A DNA stretch of 64,000 nt, from the NCBI RefSeq assembly GCF_013184545.1, contig NZ_JAAOJA010000003.1, forward strand, positions 124,001-188,000. Reading direction: 5' to 3'. Below the pieces are notes generated by a model. That model searched no databases. It saw only the letters and a list, made by a program, of their open reading frames with translations, and was not told where the DNA came from. Both the position numbers and the translations under genes were made by a program. The DNA is from Pseudomonas tumuqii (lineage in GTDB: Bacteria; Pseudomonadota; Gammaproteobacteria; Pseudomonadales; Pseudomonadaceae). The first letter of the stretch is position 1; every line of letters begins with the position of its first letter. Shown in pieces: positions 1-10,172 of this stretch.

Positions 1-107
1 CCATGACGCATCATCAAGGGCACGGCCTGCTTCAGCAGGGCCGCCGCCTCGCGAGTGTCTTCCGGGTAGCGCTCGAGAATGCTCGGGGTTTTGTTTGGCT
101 TGCTCAT
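1..107 (-). CDS. N-terminus of a probable diguanylate-cyclase-type signalling protein (partial)
   Basis: Only the first 35 codons lie in the window; the gene runs off the left edge. The protein begins MSKPNKTPSILERYPEDTRE and continues with a hydrophobic helix rich in Leu, Ala and Met. From memory this resembles the N-terminal segment found in several Pseudomonas GGDEF proteins, but no catalytic domain is visible, so the function is a guess. The start is the ATG at 107; no strong Shine-Dalgarno sequence is seen. The next gene on this strand, dps, ends at 277. Confidence 0.4.
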   Translation of the reverse strand, partial: MSKPNKTPSILERYPEDTREAAALLKQAVPLMMRH

Positions 108-276
108 GCATGTCACTGTGGCAAGTTGCGGATGGCTGAAGCATAGAACAAGCGCTGTCTAGCGCCTAGGCACATTTCGGCCCAGGGCGACCTCGGTGCA
201 GGTTCCAGGCAAAGACCGGGAGTGGCCTTTACCTGCTGATCGTTTCAATCAGTACGGGCTCTTGGTTCGGGGCCGG

Positions 277-747
277 TCAGGCGTCGAGCAGGCTGCGCAG
301 CATCCAGGCAGTTTTCTCATGCACTTGCATGCGCTGGGTCAGCACGTCTGCGGTAGGTTCGTCGCTGACCTTGTCGAGCAAGGGGAAGATCCCGCGAGCG
401 GTGCGGATCACGGCCTCCTGGCCCTGAACCAGTTGTTTGATCATGTCGGCCGCGCTTGGCACGCCTTCTTCTTCTTTGATCGAGGACAGGCGTGCATAGG
501 CGGCGTAGGTGCCGGGTGCCGGGAAGCCCAGGGCGCGGATGCGTTCGGCGATCTGGTCGACGGCCAGTGACAGCTCGGTGTATTGCCCTTCGAACATCAG
601 GTGCAGGGTGTTGAACATCGGGCCGGTGACGTTCCAGTGGAAATTGTGGGTTTTCAGATACAGGGTATAAGTGTCGGCGAGCAGTCGGGACAAGCCCTCG
701 GCGATGGCGGCGCGATCCTGCTCAGCGATTCCGATATTGATTTCCAT
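277..747 (-). CDS. dps: Dps-family ferritin-like DNA-protection protein
   Basis: A 156-residue protein of the Dps/miniferritin family, which forms a 12-subunit cage that oxidises and stores iron and protects DNA under oxidative or starvation stress. The family signature lies at residues 34-53: HNFHWN, then a GxxFxxLHxxFE pattern supplying the ferroxidase-site His and Glu. A longer frame extends upstream to 852, but the ATG at 747 is chosen because AAAGGAGAAAT precedes it at good spacing and the family begins near here. In P. aeruginosa a dps-like gene also sits next to aspS; here two other genes lie between them. Confidence 0.9.
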   Translation of the reverse strand: MEINIGIAEQDRAAIAEGLSRLLADTYTLYLKTHNFHWNVTGPMFNTLHLMFEGQYTELSLAVDQIAERIRALGFPAPGTYAAYARLSSIKEEEGVPSAADMIKQLVQGQEAVIRTARGIFPLLDKVSDEPTADVLTQRMQVHEKTAWMLRSLLDA

Positions 748-870
748 GGCATTTCTCCTTTCAGATGGCCCGGAGCTTGTCTGGCTCCGCAATGCGCGGA
801 GCCTAGCATAGGGGCTGCATGCTTGATCTTGGCTTATGTCAATAAGCGTCATTGTTTGATGCTATGGGGT

Positions 871-1689
871 TCAGTTCCTGCGCATCAGTCTGGCCAGCAG
901 CCTGGGGTAGGCGCTCGGCAGCAGGCGTTGAATCCAGTCGAGGAGGCGGGCGTCGTTGCCGATCAGGATGCGTGGGCGTTTGGCTTTGAGTCCATCGACG
1001 ATAACCCTGGCAGCCTGTTCCGGGGTGGTGCGGGCCAGTTTGTCGAAGTCCGCGGCTGCCCGGCTGGCGTCGCATTTGCCGTTGATGCCCTGGTAAAAGC
1101 GCGCCGAGCGGGCGATGTCGGTCTTGATCCCACCAGGGTGAACGCAGCTGACCTGTACGTTGCTGTTGTGCAGTTCCTGGCGCAAGGCTTCGGTAAAACC
1201 GCGGACGGCAAACTTGCTGGCGTTATACGCCCCCTGCGAGGGCATGCTGACGATGCCGAAAATGCTGGAAACATTGATGATGTGACCTGCGTTGTGTTCC
1301 AGCAGGTGGGGCAGGAAGGCTTTGGTGCCATGCACGACGCCCCAGAAATTGATGCCCATTATCCATTCGAAGTCCTCATAGCTGAGGTTCGCAATGGTTT
1401 GTGATACGGCCACGCCGGCGTTATTGATGACCAGGTGAGCGCTGCCGTGGTGGGTCAGTACGGTGTCGGCAAAGGCGAAGACGGCCGCGCGATCGGCTAC
1501 ATCGAGGATGTGGCTGCTGACCTGGCGGTCCTGTTGGCGCAGGGCGCTGGTGATGCTTTCCAGGTTGGCGGCATTAATGTCGGCCAGCGCCAGGTGGCAG
1601 CCTTCCTTGGCCAGCAATTCGGCGAGCGCGCGGCCAATGCCAGAACCCGCGCCGGTTATTACGGCTACCTTGCCTGCAAGCGATTGCAT
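871..1689 (-). CDS. Short-chain dehydrogenase/reductase (SDR)
   Basis: A 272-residue classical SDR that probably oxidises or reduces an alcohol/ketone with NAD(P). The N-terminal Rossmann motif is TGAGSGIGRA (about residues 12-21). An acidic residue ends the second strand (ALADIN), which favours NAD. NNAG follows near residue 90, then the catalytic set in NVSSIFG and YNASKFAV (Ser, Tyr, Lys). The C-terminus is basic (LARLMRRN). The ATG at 1689 is preceded by GGGAG. Substrate is not deducible, and the neighbours (dps downstream, a signalling protein upstream) do not suggest a pathway. Confidence 0.85.
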   Translation of the reverse strand: MQSLAGKVAVITGAGSGIGRALAELLAKEGCHLALADINAANLESITSALRQQDRQVSSHILDVADRAAVFAFADTVLTHHGSAHLVINNAGVAVSQTIANLSYEDFEWIMGINFWGVVHGTKAFLPHLLEHNAGHIINVSSIFGIVSMPSQGAYNASKFAVRGFTEALRQELHNSNVQVSCVHPGGIKTDIARSARFYQGINGKCDASRAAADFDKLARTTPEQAARVIVDGLKAKRPRILIGNDARLLDWIQRLLPSAYPRLLARLMRRN

Positions 1690-1701
1690 ATGACTCCCTG
1701 A

Positions 1702-2028
1702 GTCGAGCCTGTGCTCGACGGTGTATGACTGTCGATGAGTGGTCGGTGGGTCTGCGGGCGAGCCTAGGCCGGCGTGGCTGTCTGGCGCAAGGGGTTAGCA
1801 GGTTATTGAAAAACTACCTGCTGCGTTGCCGATTCGTCGTTAAAAACAGGCTCGGGTGCGAGCCCAGGCTAGGCGCCCCCGTCAAAATGCTCATTTACAC
1901 CACGTAAACTGCGCTTTTGACTCGCTTCGCTCGTCTTGCCGGCCAGCCTTCGGCTGTTACTCCGCGACGCTGCGTTGCGCCTGTTTTTGCCTCGCCTCGG
2001 CTGCCTCGCCTGCGTTCCCAACGGCCTG
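1702..2028. repeat. Intergenic region holding a degenerate Pseudomonas-type repeat
   Basis: No convincing gene is seen between the SDR gene and the Hpt gene. About 1860-1925 contains the pattern AATGCTCATTTACACCACGT followed by AAACTGCGCTTTT. A related copy, AATGCTCATTCACAACCAGT followed by GAACTGCGCTTTC, occurs near 25950-25985 between benB and benC. This kind of sequence is familiar to me as a dispersed intergenic element of Pseudomonas genomes. Open frames across it on both strands are low-complexity shadows. Confidence 0.45.
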
Positions 2029-3147
2029 CTAGCGGTGCGCGAGGGTCGGGTGTTGCTGGAGGGTGCGGTTGAAGACGTCGACCCAATACGGGCTGAACTG
2101 GCGACCTATGAGGCCGTTGATTTCCAGGATGGCACGCAGTAATGGGCGCTTGCTCAGGGTTTGGTGGGCGCGTTCATGGGTGCGTGCATCGAAGGTGTCG
2201 ACAATATTGAGAATCAGGGCGCCGGGGCGGATATCGGGCTCCTGCAGGGCTCCTGGATAACCGCTGCCGTCGACATGCTCCTGGTGTTGCAGGACGATGT
2301 TGGCCGCTGCCTCCCAGTCAGGCAGGCGTTTCAGTAGGTCATAAGCCAGGCGCGGGTGCGATTGCATCTGCTGGCGTTCTTCGTGGGTGAGGCGGGCTTC
2401 CTTGTGCAGCGTGTCCAGGGGCAGAAAGGCCATGCCCAGGTCATGCAGGCAGACGGCAGCTGCCAGTTGCGCCGGGTATTCCGGTGTATTGCCGTGCTGG
2501 TTGATGGCCAGGGCCAGGTCCAGTTGGCGCAAGCCTCGGCCCTGCCAATAGCGCGAGCGCCGCTCGCTGGCTTGCATCAGTTCGATGAAGAACAGCAGGT
2601 CTTCGTCCAGCGCAATGCCGTGCTGCTCGAGCAGTCCGGCAGCCTGTGGGGCGCCTGAAGTTGTGGGGGCGGGCAGCTGGTTGTTGGGGTCGAGCTGCTG
2701 CAGGAGCGCGCGGCGGACCTCCGTCTGTCGGGCAGCAGGAGCCGTCGCCAGTGTGCGCAAGGCTTGACTGAGCGTGTCGAACTGCAGGTGGTCGAGGCGG
2801 ACAGGGGAACCGCCCAGGCCTTGCGCTATCAGCTCTTTGAGGTGGTCCAGGGTTACCAGCAGAATGTCGCCAAGCAGGCTGTCAAAGTTCAAGCGTGCCT
2901 CGCGCAGGCAGGCCAGAACGTCTTCCATGGCCTGCGGTAGGGGCATTAGCGCGTTCAGGCCGATATAGCCCAGGTTGCCCTTGATGGTATGAACCTGGCG
3001 AAACAGGTCGTGCAGCTTTTCTCTATCGTCGGGACAGTGCTCCAGCTCGATGAGCAGTTGTTCGCTGCGCTGAAACTGCTCTGCGGTTTCCTGGCGAAAA
3101 TCATCCAGCACATCATTGGGCAGGTCGGCAGGGCTGGAGGGGGTCAT
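2029..3147 (-). CDS. Hpt phosphotransfer protein with a degenerate HD-GYP domain
   Basis: A 372-residue protein. The first ~110 residues form a histidine phosphotransfer (Hpt) domain with the phospho-His motif HTIKGNLG near residue 52. The second half resembles HD-GYP c-di-GMP phosphodiesterases: a helix ending in CLHDLG, a later SHPRLAYDLL, then HQEHVDGSGYPG and IVDTFDARTHER. Several ligands of active HD-GYP enzymes look altered: HDxGK is HDLGM, the HHE motif is HQE, and the usual first His upstream of the HD pair is not evident. Activity may therefore be lost or changed. The ATG at 3147 has GGAG upstream; a longer frame to 3270 lacks a ribosome site. It may receive phosphate from a hybrid kinase encoded elsewhere. 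Confidence 0.8.
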   Translation of the reverse strand: MTPSSPADLPNDVLDDFRQETAEQFQRSEQLLIELEHCPDDREKLHDLFRQVHTIKGNLGYIGLNALMPLPQAMEDVLACLREARLNFDSLLGDILLVTLDHLKELIAQGLGGSPVRLDHLQFDTLSQALRTLATAPAARQTEVRRALLQQLDPNNQLPAPTTSGAPQAAGLLEQHGIALDEDLLFFIELMQASERRSRYWQGRGLRQLDLALAINQHGNTPEYPAQLAAAVCLHDLGMAFLPLDTLHKEARLTHEERQQMQSHPRLAYDLLKRLPDWEAAANIVLQHQEHVDGSGYPGALQEPDIRPGALILNIVDTFDARTHERAHQTLSKRPLLRAILEINGLIGRQFSPYWVDVFNRTLQQHPTLAHR

Positions 3148-3198
3148 GAGCGATCTCCGTAAAGGTGGAGCTGAGTATAGGTGGCCGGACAAAAGCGT

Positions 3199-3254
3199 CA
3201 GGAGCCTGTCGGGCTTTTTCGCGGCAGGACAGTCCCTGGTCCGACAGGCTCCTG
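3199..3254. repeat. 14-bp perfect inverted repeat upstream of aspS
   Basis: CAGGAGCCTGTCGG (3199-3212) and CCGACAGGCTCCTG (3241-3254) are exact reverse complements separated by 28 bases. The element lies between the divergent Hpt gene and aspS, upstream of the aspS -10 box. It could be a mobile REP-like element or a terminator-like structure; no U-tract follows either arm. Confidence 0.6.
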
Positions 3255-3264
3255 GGGGTGGCGG

Positions 3265-3293
3265 CTGCAAGTGACGGCTTAACCATATATAAT
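3265..3293 (+). promoter_or_regulatory. Putative sigma-70 promoter of aspS
   Basis: A perfect -10 box, TATAAT, at 3288-3293 is followed by a GC-rich discriminator (CCCGCGC). The -35 region (CTGCAA, 3265-3270) at 17-bp spacing is weak. It would give a leader of roughly 185 bases before the aspS ATG. Confidence 0.5.
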
Positions 3294-3483
3294 CCCGCGC
3301 TTTGCCGCGAAACGCGGGTTGATGGCGGTCTGGCGCAAGCGCGCCGTTGGTCGATTGCTGGCCCCGCCGACTGTTGCAATTGCAGAAAATACCGCGTGAA
3401 CCTGCCGGCAGGCATGGCCCCGGACCAGCGCCTCACTCCACGCGGCCCAACGAATTCAAGACTCAAGAGAAGCGATTACCACC

Positions 3484-5259
3484 ATGATGCGCAGCCATTA
3501 TTGCGGCCAACTGAACGAGAGCCTGGACGGCCAGGAAGTCACCCTTTGCGGCTGGGTCCATCGCCGCCGTGACCATGGCGGAGTGATCTTCCTCGATATC
3601 CGTGACCGCGAGGGTCTGGCTCAGGTGGTGTTCGACCCCGATCGCGCCGAGACCTTTGCCGTCGCCGACAGGGTGCGCAGCGAATATGTGGTGAAGATCA
3701 CCGGCAAGGTGCGTCTGCGTCCCGCCGGTGCCGGCAATGCCAACATGGCTTCCGGCGCCATCGAAGTGCTGGGCTATGAGCTGGAAGTGCTCAACGAGGC
3801 GGAAACCCCGCCGTTCCCGCTCAATGAATACACCGATGTCGGCGAGGAGACCCGCCTGCGTTATCGTTTCATCGACCTGCGCCGCCCGGAAATGGCGGCC
3901 AAGCTGAAGCTGCGTTCGAGCATCACCACCAGCATCCGTCGCTACCTGGACGAGAACGGCTTCCTCGATGTGGAAACGCCGATCCTCACCCGCGCCACCC
4001 CGGAAGGCGCGCGTGACTACCTGGTGCCGAGCCGCACCCATGCTGGCAGTTTCTTCGCCCTGCCGCAGTCGCCGCAGCTGTTCAAGCAGCTGTTGATGGT
4101 CGCCGGTTTCGATCGCTACTACCAGATCGCCAAGTGCTTCCGCGACGAAGACCTGCGTGCCGACCGTCAGCCGGAATTCACCCAGATCGACATCGAGACC
4201 AGCTTCCTCGATGAAGCCGACATCATGGCCATCACCGAGAAGATGATCCGCCAGCTGTTCAAGGAAGTGCTGAACGTCGAGTTCGCCGACTTCCCGCACA
4301 TGACCTTCGCAGAGGCCATGCGCCGCTATGGTTCGGACAAGCCGGACCTGCGCATTCCGCTGGAGCTGGTGGATGTCGCCGATCAGCTCAAGGACGTCGA
4401 TTTCAAGGTGTTCAGCGGCCCGGCCAACGACCCCAAATCACGGGTTGCCGCATTGCGCGTACCGGGCGGGGCGAGCATGCCGCGCAGCCGTATCGACGAG
4501 TACACCAAGTTCGTCGGCATCTACGGTGCTCGCGGCCTGGCCTATATCAAGGTCAACGAGCGGGCCAATGGCGTTGAAGGTCTGCAGTCGCCGATCGTCA
4601 AGAACATCCCGCTGGACAACCTCAATGTGATCCTTGATCGCGTCGGTGCGGTCGATGGCGATATCGTGTTCTTCGGTGCCGACAAGGCCAAGATCGTCAG
4701 CGAAGCCCTGGGCGCGCTACGCATCAAGCTGGGCCATGATTTGAATCTGCTGACCTGCGAATGGGCGCCGATGTGGGTCGTCGACTTCCCGATGTTCGAG
4801 GAGAGTGATGACGGCAGCCTGACCTCGTTGCACCACCCCTTCACTTCGCCGAGCTGCACGGCTGCCGAACTGCAAGCCAACCCGGCGGTCGCCTTGTCGC
4901 GTGCCTATGACATGGTGCTCAACGGCACCGAGTTGGGCGGCGGCTCGATCCGTATCCACGACAAGGGCATGCAGCAGGCGGTGTTCCGCGTGCTCGGCAT
5001 CAGCGAGGAGGAGCAGCAGGAGAAGTTCGGCTTCCTCCTCGATGCACTGAAGTACGGTGCGCCGCCGCACGGTGGCCTGGCTTTCGGTCTTGATCGTCTG
5101 GTGATGCTGATGACCGGCGCCCAGTCGATCCGCGAAGTGATCGCCTTCCCGAAAACCCAGAGCGCGGCCTGCGTCATGACTCAGGCGCCGGGTGTGGTGG
5201 ATGCCAAGGCGTTGCGCGAGTTGCACATTCGCCTGCGCGAGCAGCCCAAGGCCGAATAA
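3484..5259 (+). CDS. aspS: Aspartyl-tRNA synthetase (class II)
   Basis: A 591-residue cytoplasmic enzyme that charges tRNA-Asp and, in pseudomonads that use the GatCAB route, probably tRNA-Asn as well. The N-terminal OB-fold anticodon-binding domain ([21 protein letters not shown] region) precedes the class II core with [18 protein letters not shown] (motif 2) and [12 protein letters not shown] (motif 3). The bacterial insertion domain lies between motifs 2 and 3. The sequence follows my recollection of P. aeruginosa AspRS almost residue for residue. ATGs at 3484 and 3487 are both possible. It is followed after 89 bases by yebC, as in other pseudomonads. Confidence 0.98.
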   Translation: MMRSHYCGQLNESLDGQEVTLCGWVHRRRDHGGVIFLDIRDREGLAQVVFDPDRAETFAVADRVRSEYVVKITGKVRLRPAGAGNANMASGAIEVLGYELEVLNEAETPPFPLNEYTDVGEETRLRYRFIDLRRPEMAAKLKLRSSITTSIRRYLDENGFLDVETPILTRATPEGARDYLVPSRTHAGSFFALPQSPQLFKQLLMVAGFDRYYQIAKCFRDEDLRADRQPEFTQIDIETSFLDEADIMAITEKMIRQLFKEVLNVEFADFPHMTFAEAMRRYGSDKPDLRIPLELVDVADQLKDVDFKVFSGPANDPKSRVAALRVPGGASMPRSRIDEYTKFVGIYGARGLAYIKVNERANGVEGLQSPIVKNIPLDNLNVILDRVGAVDGDIVFFGADKAKIVSEALGALRIKLGHDLNLLTCEWAPMWVVDFPMFEESDDGSLTSLHHPFTSPSCTAAELQANPAVALSRAYDMVLNGTELGGGSIRIHDKGMQQAVFRVLGISEEEQQEKFGFLLDALKYGAPPHGGLAFGLDRLVMLMTGAQSIREVIAFPKTQSAACVMTQAPGVVDAKALRELHIRLREQPKAE

Positions 5260-5277
5260 GCCTTGCCGACGACAAGG

Positions 5278-5301
5278 AGCCTGGGTTTGCCAGGCTTCTT
5301 C
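5278..5301 (+). terminator. Weak intrinsic terminator after aspS
   Basis: A 7-bp stem (AGCCTGG / CCAGGCT) with a GTTTG loop is followed by a short pyrimidine-rich tail (TCTTCGTT). It is weak, so some read-through into yebC is likely. Confidence 0.4.
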
Positions 5302-5348
5302 GTTATGGCTGTTACGCAACCCGAGTTGAATTGAAGACGGAGTGAGTT

Positions 5349-6095
5349 ATGGCTGGTCATTCCAAATGGGCCAACATCAAACACCGCAAAGGACGTCAAG
5401 ACGCCAAGCGCGGCAAGATTTTCACCAAGCTCATTCGTGAGCTGACCGTCGCCGCCAAAGGCGGTGGTCTGCCGGCGGACAATCCGCGTCTGCGCCTGGC
5501 CGTGGACAAGGCGCTGACCGCCAACATGACCCGTGACACCATCGACCGGGCGATCGCCCGCGGTGTGGGTTCCGACGAAGCCGACAACATGGTCGAGCTG
5601 AGCTACGAAGGCTATGCGCCCAGTGGCGTGGCGATCTTCGTCGAAGCCATGACCGATAACCGCAATCGCACGGCCGCAGAAGTGCGGCATGCCTTTACCA
5701 AGTGTGGCGGTAATCTGGGTACCGATGGCTCGGTGGCCTATATGTTCGAGCGCAAAGGTCAGATCAGCTACGCCCCGGGGGTCGATGAAGACGCCTTGAT
5801 GGAGGCGGCGCTGGAAGCCGGTGCCGACGATATCGTCAGCGGTGAGGACGGTTCGGTCGAGGTCTATACCGCGTTCGCCGACTTCCATGCGGTAAACGAG
5901 GCGCTGGGCAATGCCGGGTTCAAGGGTGACGAGGCTGAAGTGGCGATGATCCCGTCGATCAGTGCGCCCGTCACTGACCTGGAAACCGCACAGAAAGTGA
6001 TCAAGCTGATCGACATGCTGGAAGACCTCGACGACGTGCAGAACGTCTACCACAACGCCGAGATTCCCGACGAGATCATGGAACAGCTTGGTTGA
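5349..6095 (+). CDS. yebC: YebC/PmpR-family transcriptional regulator
   Basis: A 248-residue protein of the YebC/TACO1 family beginning [20 protein letters not shown], the family hallmark. Family members bind DNA as regulators (PmpR represses quorum-sensing genes in P. aeruginosa), and some relatives act on translation of proline-rich stretches. The acidic C-terminus and the [14 protein letters not shown] region are typical. Length matches the family. It sits between aspS and ruvC, the conserved order in gammaproteobacteria. A GGAG-like site (ACGGAGTGAGTT) precedes the ATG. Confidence 0.95.
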   Translation: MAGHSKWANIKHRKGRQDAKRGKIFTKLIRELTVAAKGGGLPADNPRLRLAVDKALTANMTRDTIDRAIARGVGSDEADNMVELSYEGYAPSGVAIFVEAMTDNRNRTAAEVRHAFTKCGGNLGTDGSVAYMFERKGQISYAPGVDEDALMEAALEAGADDIVSGEDGSVEVYTAFADFHAVNEALGNAGFKGDEAEVAMIPSISAPVTDLETAQKVIKLIDMLEDLDDVQNVYHNAEIPDEIMEQLG

Positions 6096-6201
6096 TCGGT
6101 TGTTGGGCGATAAGGGCCGGAAGTTGCTGGGAGGGGTGTAACTCAGAGGCTTTCGGTTTTTTTATGGCTGCCATGTGGGTGACGGCAGCGAAGGCTGGCC
6201 C

Positions 6202-6229
6202 TATACTCGCCAACTGGATAGATAAACAG
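6202..6229 (+). promoter_or_regulatory. ruvC promoter region with a candidate LexA box
   Basis: A -10-like TATACT (6202-6207) is followed directly by CTGGATAGATAAACAG (6214-6229). This matches the SOS consensus CTGTATATATATACAG at 13 of 16 positions, including the outer CTG and ACAG. The site sits where a repressor would block transcription of ruvCAB. Confidence 0.5.
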
Positions 6230-6273
6230 TATGGTTGCCGGCTTTGATCGACAATTCGGGCGGATGGTAGGGC

Positions 6274-6798
6274 ATGACGTTGATCCTCGGTATCGACCCC
6301 GGCTCACGTATCACCGGTTATGGTGTGGTGCGTGATACCGGGCGCAGCTGTGAATATGTCGCCTCGGGCTGTATTCGTACCGGCAGCGGCTCGATGCCGG
6401 AGCGTCTGCAGATCGTTTTTCGCGGCGTGCGCGAGGTGATCGAGACCTACGGGCCGGTGACCATGGGCATCGAGCAGGTGTTCATGGCGCGCAACCCGGA
6501 TTCGGCACTCAAGCTCGGCCAGGCCCGTGGCGTGGCTATCGTGGCGGGGATCGAGGCGGGGCTGGATATCGCCGAGTACACCGCAACGCAGGTCAAGCAG
6601 GCGATTGCCGGCACCGGTGGTGCCGATAAAGAGCAGGTGCAGATGATGGTCATGCACTTGCTCAAGCTGGTGCAGAAGCCGCAGATCGATGCTTCGGATG
6701 CCCTGGCGATTGCACTGTGCCACGCCCATCACCGTCAAAGCCTGATTCCACACGGTCTGGCCGCTGCCAAACGGCGCGGTGGCCGCCTTCGTTTATAG
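6274..6798 (+). CDS. ruvC: Holliday-junction endonuclease RuvC
   Basis: A 174-residue RNase-H-fold resolvase that cuts four-way DNA junctions symmetrically after RuvAB branch migration. The acidic metal-binding set is visible: Asp8 in GIDPG, Glu67 in GIEQVF, and Asp139/Asp142 in [15 protein letters not shown]. It is the first gene of ruvC-ruvA-ruvB, with 21 bases to ruvA. A candidate LexA box lies in its promoter. Confidence 0.97.
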   Translation: MTLILGIDPGSRITGYGVVRDTGRSCEYVASGCIRTGSGSMPERLQIVFRGVREVIETYGPVTMGIEQVFMARNPDSALKLGQARGVAIVAGIEAGLDIAEYTATQVKQAIAGTGGADKEQVQMMVMHLLKLVQKPQIDASDALAIALCHAHHRQSLIPHGLAAAKRRGGRLRL

Positions 6799-6819
6799 CG
6801 TTACTCAAGGAAAGCAGCG

Positions 6820-7425
6820 GTGATTGGACGTTTGTGCGGCACCCTGGCGGAGAAACAGCCGCCGCATTTGATTCTGGATGTGAACGGCCTGGGCTATGAG
6901 CTGGAAGTGCCCATGACAACCTTGTACCGTTTGCCGGCAGTCGGCGAACCCTTGACCCTGCACACTCACCTGGTGGTGCGTGAAGATGCACACCTGCTTT
7001 ATGGCTTCTTCGAGAAGCGTGAGCGCCAGCTGTTTCGCGAGCTGATCCGGCTTAACGGCGTCGGCCCGAAACTGGCGCTGGCCTTGATGTCCGGGCTGGA
7101 AGTCGATGAGCTGGTGCGCTGTGTGCAGGCGCAAGACACCTCGGTGCTGGTGAAAATCCCCGGGGTCGGCAAGAAAACCGCCGAGCGTCTGTTGGTTGAA
7201 TTGAAAGATCGCTTCAAGGCCTGGGAGGCCGTACCCGGCATGGCGACCCTGGTCGTTGAACCTCGCGCTGCTGGCACAGTCCCACATGCGGAGAATGATG
7301 CAGTCAGTGCGCTTATTTCCCTCGGTTACAAGCCGCAAGAAGCCAGCCGCGCGGTCTCCGCGATCAAGCAAGATGGGTTGAGCAGTGAAGATATGATCCG
7401 TCGTGCCCTGAAGGGAATGGTGTAA
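6820..7425 (+). CDS. ruvA: Holliday-junction branch-migration protein RuvA
   Basis: A 201-residue protein that binds the four-way junction as a tetramer and loads RuvB rings. It has an N-terminal OB-fold ([12 protein letters not shown]), tandem helix-hairpin-helix motifs ([13 protein letters not shown] and [13 protein letters not shown]) and a C-terminal RuvB-contact domain ([16 protein letters not shown]). The start is a GTG at 6820 preceded by AAGGAAAGCAGC. The gene ends 6 bases before ruvB, indicating co-translation. Confidence 0.97.
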   Translation: MIGRLCGTLAEKQPPHLILDVNGLGYELEVPMTTLYRLPAVGEPLTLHTHLVVREDAHLLYGFFEKRERQLFRELIRLNGVGPKLALALMSGLEVDELVRCVQAQDTSVLVKIPGVGKKTAERLLVELKDRFKAWEAVPGMATLVVEPRAAGTVPHAENDAVSALISLGYKPQEASRAVSAIKQDGLSSEDMIRRALKGMV

Positions 7426-7431
7426 CTCTCG

Positions 7432-8484
<1,053 letters not shown>

Positions 8485-8536
8485 GCAAAAATACTTGCCG
8501 TCAGTGATTGGCAAGTTCAGGAGCTAGCACTAGAGT

Positions 8537-8989
8537 ATGCACGCGCAAAACGGAGTTCAGCCTTTCGCTCATCGCTGTCGGGTTTATTACGAAGACACCG
8601 ATGCAGGCGGTATCGTCTACTACGTCAATTACCTCAAATTCATGGAGCGGGCTCGCACCGAGCGGCTGCGCGACCTGGGCTTTGCCCAGTCGACGCTGGC
8701 GGGTGAGGGCCTGTTATTCGTCGTGCATTCCAGTGAGACGCGCTATCACGCGCCGGCGCGCCTGGATGATGAGTTGCTGGTAAGTGCGCAAGTAATGGAA
8801 TTAAACCGTGCCAGCCTGCGTTTTCGTCAGCAGGTCAGGCGGGCCACGGATGATGCGCTGCTCTGTGAAGGGCAGTTCCTGGTGGCCTGTGTGCGCGCCG
8901 ACAATTTGAAACCCCGGGCTATTCCCGAAGCTCTGCGCGCGGCCTTTGCCGGCCTGAGTGACGCGGATATAGCCAAAGCAGGAGAGTAA
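8537..8989 (+). CDS. ybgC: Tol-Pal-associated acyl-CoA thioesterase YbgC
   Basis: A 150-residue hot-dog-fold thioesterase. The 4HBT-type active-site signature [26 protein letters not shown] is seen near residues 18-43, with Asp as the key acid. It begins the tol-pal operon and its stop lies 2 bases before the tolQ GTG. Family members hydrolyse short acyl-CoAs and interact with phospholipid-synthesis enzymes in E. coli. Confidence 0.95.
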   Translation: MHAQNGVQPFAHRCRVYYEDTDAGGIVYYVNYLKFMERARTERLRDLGFAQSTLAGEGLLFVVHSSETRYHAPARLDDELLVSAQVMELNRASLRFRQQVRRATDDALLCEGQFLVACVRADNLKPRAIPEALRAAFAGLSDADIAKAGE

Positions 8990-8991
8990 GC

Positions 8992-9687
8992 GTGGAAGCC
9001 AACACCGTTGACCATATGTCGATGTGGAGTCTGATCAGCAATGCCAGTCTGGTGGTACAGCTGGTTATGTTGACGCTGGTGGCCGCCTCGGTCACCTCGT
9101 GGGTCATGATTTTCCAGCGCAGCACCTTGCTGCGTGCCGCCAAGCGTGCTCTGGACAATTTCGAGGAGCGTTTCTGGTCCGGTATCGATTTGTCCAAGCT
9201 GTATCGTCAGGCGGGCAGTAATCCGGATCCTGACTCGGGGCTGGAGCAGATCTTCCGTGCCGGTTTCAAGGAGTTCTCCCGTCTGCGTCAGCAGCAGGGT
9301 GTCGACCCCGATGCGGTAATGGACGGTGTGGCGCGCGGCATGCGCGTGGCCATCTCGCGTGAAGAAGAGAAGCTCGAGCAGAGCCTGCCGTTCCTCGCCA
9401 CCGTCGGTTCCACCAGCCCCTATATCGGCCTGTTCGGTACTGTCTGGGGAATCATGAACTCCTTCCGCGGTCTGGCCCAGGTGCAGCAAGCGACCCTGGC
9501 CACTGTGGCGCCGGGTATCGCCGAAGCGCTGATCGCCACCGCCATCGGCCTGTTTGCGGCGATCCCTGCGGTAATCGCCTACAACCGTTTCTCCTCACGC
9601 GGCGAGATGCTGATCGGCCGTTACTACACCTTTGCCGACGAGTTCCAGGCGATCCTGCACCGTAAAGTCCATACCAGCGACGACTAA
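8992..9687 (+). CDS. tolQ: Tol-Pal inner-membrane proton-channel subunit TolQ
   Basis: A 231-residue inner-membrane protein of the TolQ/ExbB/MotA family. It has one transmembrane helix near residues 16-38 (SLVVQLVMLTLVAASVTSW) and two more in the second half (ATVGSTSPYIGLFGTVWGIM; LIATAIGLFAAIPAVIAYN). With TolR it forms the proton-motive motor that energises TolA during cell constriction. The start is a GTG at 8992; GGAGAG lies upstream, inside the ybgC stop region. Confidence 0.97.
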   Translation: MEANTVDHMSMWSLISNASLVVQLVMLTLVAASVTSWVMIFQRSTLLRAAKRALDNFEERFWSGIDLSKLYRQAGSNPDPDSGLEQIFRAGFKEFSRLRQQQGVDPDAVMDGVARGMRVAISREEEKLEQSLPFLATVGSTSPYIGLFGTVWGIMNSFRGLAQVQQATLATVAPGIAEALIATAIGLFAAIPAVIAYNRFSSRGEMLIGRYYTFADEFQAILHRKVHTSDD

Positions 9688-9719
9688 GCCTTAGGCACTC
9701 TCAAGATAGGTTTCAAGCC

Positions 9720-10172
9720 ATGGCCAGAATTCGCAACAGACGCAAGCCCGTTTCCGAGATGAATGTGGTGCCTTACATCGATGTGATGTTGGTGCTGCTG
9801 GTGATCTTCATGGTGACCGCGCCAATGCTCAACCAAGGGGTCAAGGTCGATCTGCCGCAGGTCAGCAGTGAGGTCTTGCCACAGGATAATAACGCCCAGG
9901 TACTGACGATCTCGATCAAGTCCGACAAGTCCTACTTCTGGAATATGGGCACGGAAGTCGATGTCGATACCGTGCAGGATCAAGCCATGACCCTGGAAGA
10001 AATGACCAGGGCAGTCACCGCGATCATCAATCAGAGTCGTGCTCAGGGTAAACAGGTGCAGGTGTTCGTGCGCGGCGATAAAGCGGTCGATTACGGTACC
10101 GTGATGGCCGCCATGGGTGGCTTGCAGCAGGCCGACGTGGGTAACGTCGGGCTGATTACCGAGGCCCCCTGA
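9720..10172 (+). CDS. tolR: Tol-Pal motor subunit TolR
   Basis: A 150-residue ExbD/TolR protein. The N-terminal transmembrane helix carries the proton-relay Asp (NVVPYIDVMLVLLVIFMVTA, with Asp about residue 21). A periplasmic domain follows, containing QVFVRGDKAVDYGTVMAAM. Its TGA overlaps the tolA ATG by one base, so TolR and TolA translation is coupled. Confidence 0.97.
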   Translation: MARIRNRRKPVSEMNVVPYIDVMLVLLVIFMVTAPMLNQGVKVDLPQVSSEVLPQDNNAQVLTISIKSDKSYFWNMGTEVDVDTVQDQAMTLEEMTRAVTAIINQSRAQGKQVQVFVRGDKAVDYGTVMAAMGGLQQADVGNVGLITEAP

